A stretch of DNA of 64,000 bases from Dyadobacter endophyticus (GTDB lineage Bacteria; Bacteroidota; Bacteroidia; Cytophagales; Spirosomataceae). The stretch spans positions 2,728,426-2,792,425 of the forward strand of contig NZ_BMIA01000001.1 in NCBI RefSeq assembly GCF_014641595.1, in the 5' to 3' direction. The notes beneath the pieces are model-generated. The model did not search any database. It saw only the letters and a program-made list of their open reading frames with translations, and was not told where the DNA came from. Position numbers and translations under genes: made by a program. Shown piece after piece: positions 63,324 to 64,000 of the stretch (position 1 is its first letter; every line of letters starts with the position of its first letter).

Positions 63324-63470
63324 TTGTAAGTACCCCGTATCCTGGACAGTCGTTTGGTGTCGTATTTCCTTTTTTGAGCCACTCCCGGGTCCACAGACGG
63401 GTGAACGTAGCGTATCCGGTGTTTTTCGATGTAAATTAACAAATTCTTTTGAGGTCGTCCGCGGCTGCGG

Positions 63471-63719
63471 TTAAATCATTCGCTGCGCTGTCGGACCGGT
63501 GTAGTAAACTTCCGAAACAGTGAACGCACCATGCCTTAGCAATGCGGAAGCAAACTCGCATTTCAGGGCATCGCTTAATTCCCGGAACGAAGTATTTTCT
63601 TTTTGGAGTTTCCGCTGCAACGTGCGGGTCATGATATTCAAAGCGCCGGCAATCTTACAGTTAAAGTGAAAGATGATAGATGCAGAGGATTTGCCATAGA
63701 CAAGATCTATAATATTGCT
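63471..63719 (-). pseudogene. Remnant of an AraC-type helix-turn-helix region
   Basis: A stop-free minus-strand frame of 82 codons with no good start codon. It reads IAGALNIMTRTLQRKLQKEN, then TSFRELSDALKCEFASALL and FTVSEVYYTGPTAQ, clearly the first helix-turn-helix and linker of an AraC-family regulator. The second helix-turn-helix is degenerate and the frame ends at 63471. It lies directly after, and in frame with, the stop of the MFS gene. A short intact protein starting at a non-ATG codon is possible but less likely. Confidence 0.6.
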
Positions 63720-64000
63720 TTACGCAGGGAATGCGTCAGACTGTCGATGATATTTCCAGGTGAAGAATACTAACAGTACAACAATTGGCGCGTACATTAA
63801 GTATAGATGATCATTAGCCAGTAAAAACCCACCTGCTAACGCGCCAAAGGCCGAGCCCGCATCCCTGAACGTGGCATTTTCGGATACTGCCTGAGTGACG
63901 TTGGCTTTGCCTGCTGATGCCGCCCCGGCCGCAAGAGAGACATTAACGTTATAAAATGTAAACACAACAACCAACCCGGTAATTGCCCAGCCATTTGTTG
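63720..64000 (-). CDS. MFS transporter, C-terminal fragment (cut by window end)
   Basis: The last 93 residues of a protein entering from the right edge. They contain a membrane helix (GLVVVFTFYNVNVSLAAG), a loop, a helix with FGALAGGFLLA and a final helix YAPIVVLLVFFTWKYHR, then a short basic tail. This resembles the last two to three helices of a major facilitator transporter, for which GAL-x-GG is typical. The substrate is unknown. Confidence 0.65.
   Translation of the reverse strand, partial: TNGWAITGLVVVFTFYNVNVSLAAGAASAGKANVTQAVSENATFRDAGSAFGALAGGFLLANDHLYLMYAPIVVLLVFFTWKYHRQSDAFPA

Noticed and set aside
63471..63719. An intact small AraC-type protein
   Set aside because: There is no plausible start codon before the conserved region and the second helix-turn-helix is lost.

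Overview
The window looks like a chromosomal segment of a Bacteroidota bacterium, most likely a member of the Cytophagales close to Dyadobacter or Spirosoma. That placement is inferred from content: three SusC/SusD pairs each preceded by an ECF sigma factor and a FecR anti-sigma factor, the two-part TAnnTTTG/TTTG promoter type, LytTR two-component signalling, PadR/FtsX pairs with a permease-prefix domain, DUF4394 and ferritin-like pairs, and planctomycete-type DUF1501/DUF1553 genes. I saw no rRNA, tRNA, CRISPR array, transposase or phage gene.

Layout. 1-4.5 kb: end of an ABC-F ATPase; a TetR regulator and a short-chain dehydrogenase sharing three near-identical operator-like sites; a Crp-type regulator; a small outer-membrane protein overlapping an SRPBCC gene. 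4.5-8 kb: a BlaI repressor and M56/TonB-type antirepressor behind a promoter carrying three operator boxes at an exact 20-bp period, then a PD40 propeller protein. 8-13 kb (minus strand): mprF, a double-domain AcvB/VirJ hydrolase and a polysaccharide deacetylase, a likely aminoacyl-lipid envelope module. 13-19 kb: an AraC remnant, a DUF1624 acyltransferase-like membrane protein, a thioredoxin-like protein, and a PadR/FtsX pair.

19-27 kb (plus): sigma, FecR, SusC, SusD, DUF1735 lipoprotein (locus 1). 27-29 kb: two SDR genes divergent from an HxlR regulator across a 33-bp palindrome. 29-33.5 kb: fasciclin protein, two ferritin-like secreted proteins and a duplicated DUF4394 protein. 33.6-40.2 kb: an ABC-2-type transporter divergent from a LytS/LytTR system, then a sigma/zinc-finger anti-sigma operon with a small membrane protein and an S41 protease.

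40-53.5 kb (minus): locus 2, read from the right: sigma, FecR, SusC, SusD, a DUF2231-cytochrome-LRR gene broken by a one-base frameshift, a DUF1549/DUF1553/LamG cytochrome-domain protein and a DUF1501 protein. 53.7-54.4 kb: a small Xre regulator/membrane protein pair with an operator over its promoter. 54.5-63.3 kb (minus): locus 3: sigma, FecR, SusC, SusD, DUF3472 lipoprotein, F5/8-type-C lipoprotein, strong terminator. The right end holds an AraC helix-turn-helix remnant and the end of an MFS transporter.

The main theme is regulated uptake of extracellular polymers: each FecR probably senses substrate-loaded SusC through its STN domain and releases its sigma factor. None of the three loci encodes a recognisable glycoside hydrolase or polysaccharide lyase in this window. 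The most unusual assembly is locus 2, where SusCD is joined to c-type cytochrome, DUF1553 and DUF1501 genes best known from Planctomycetes.
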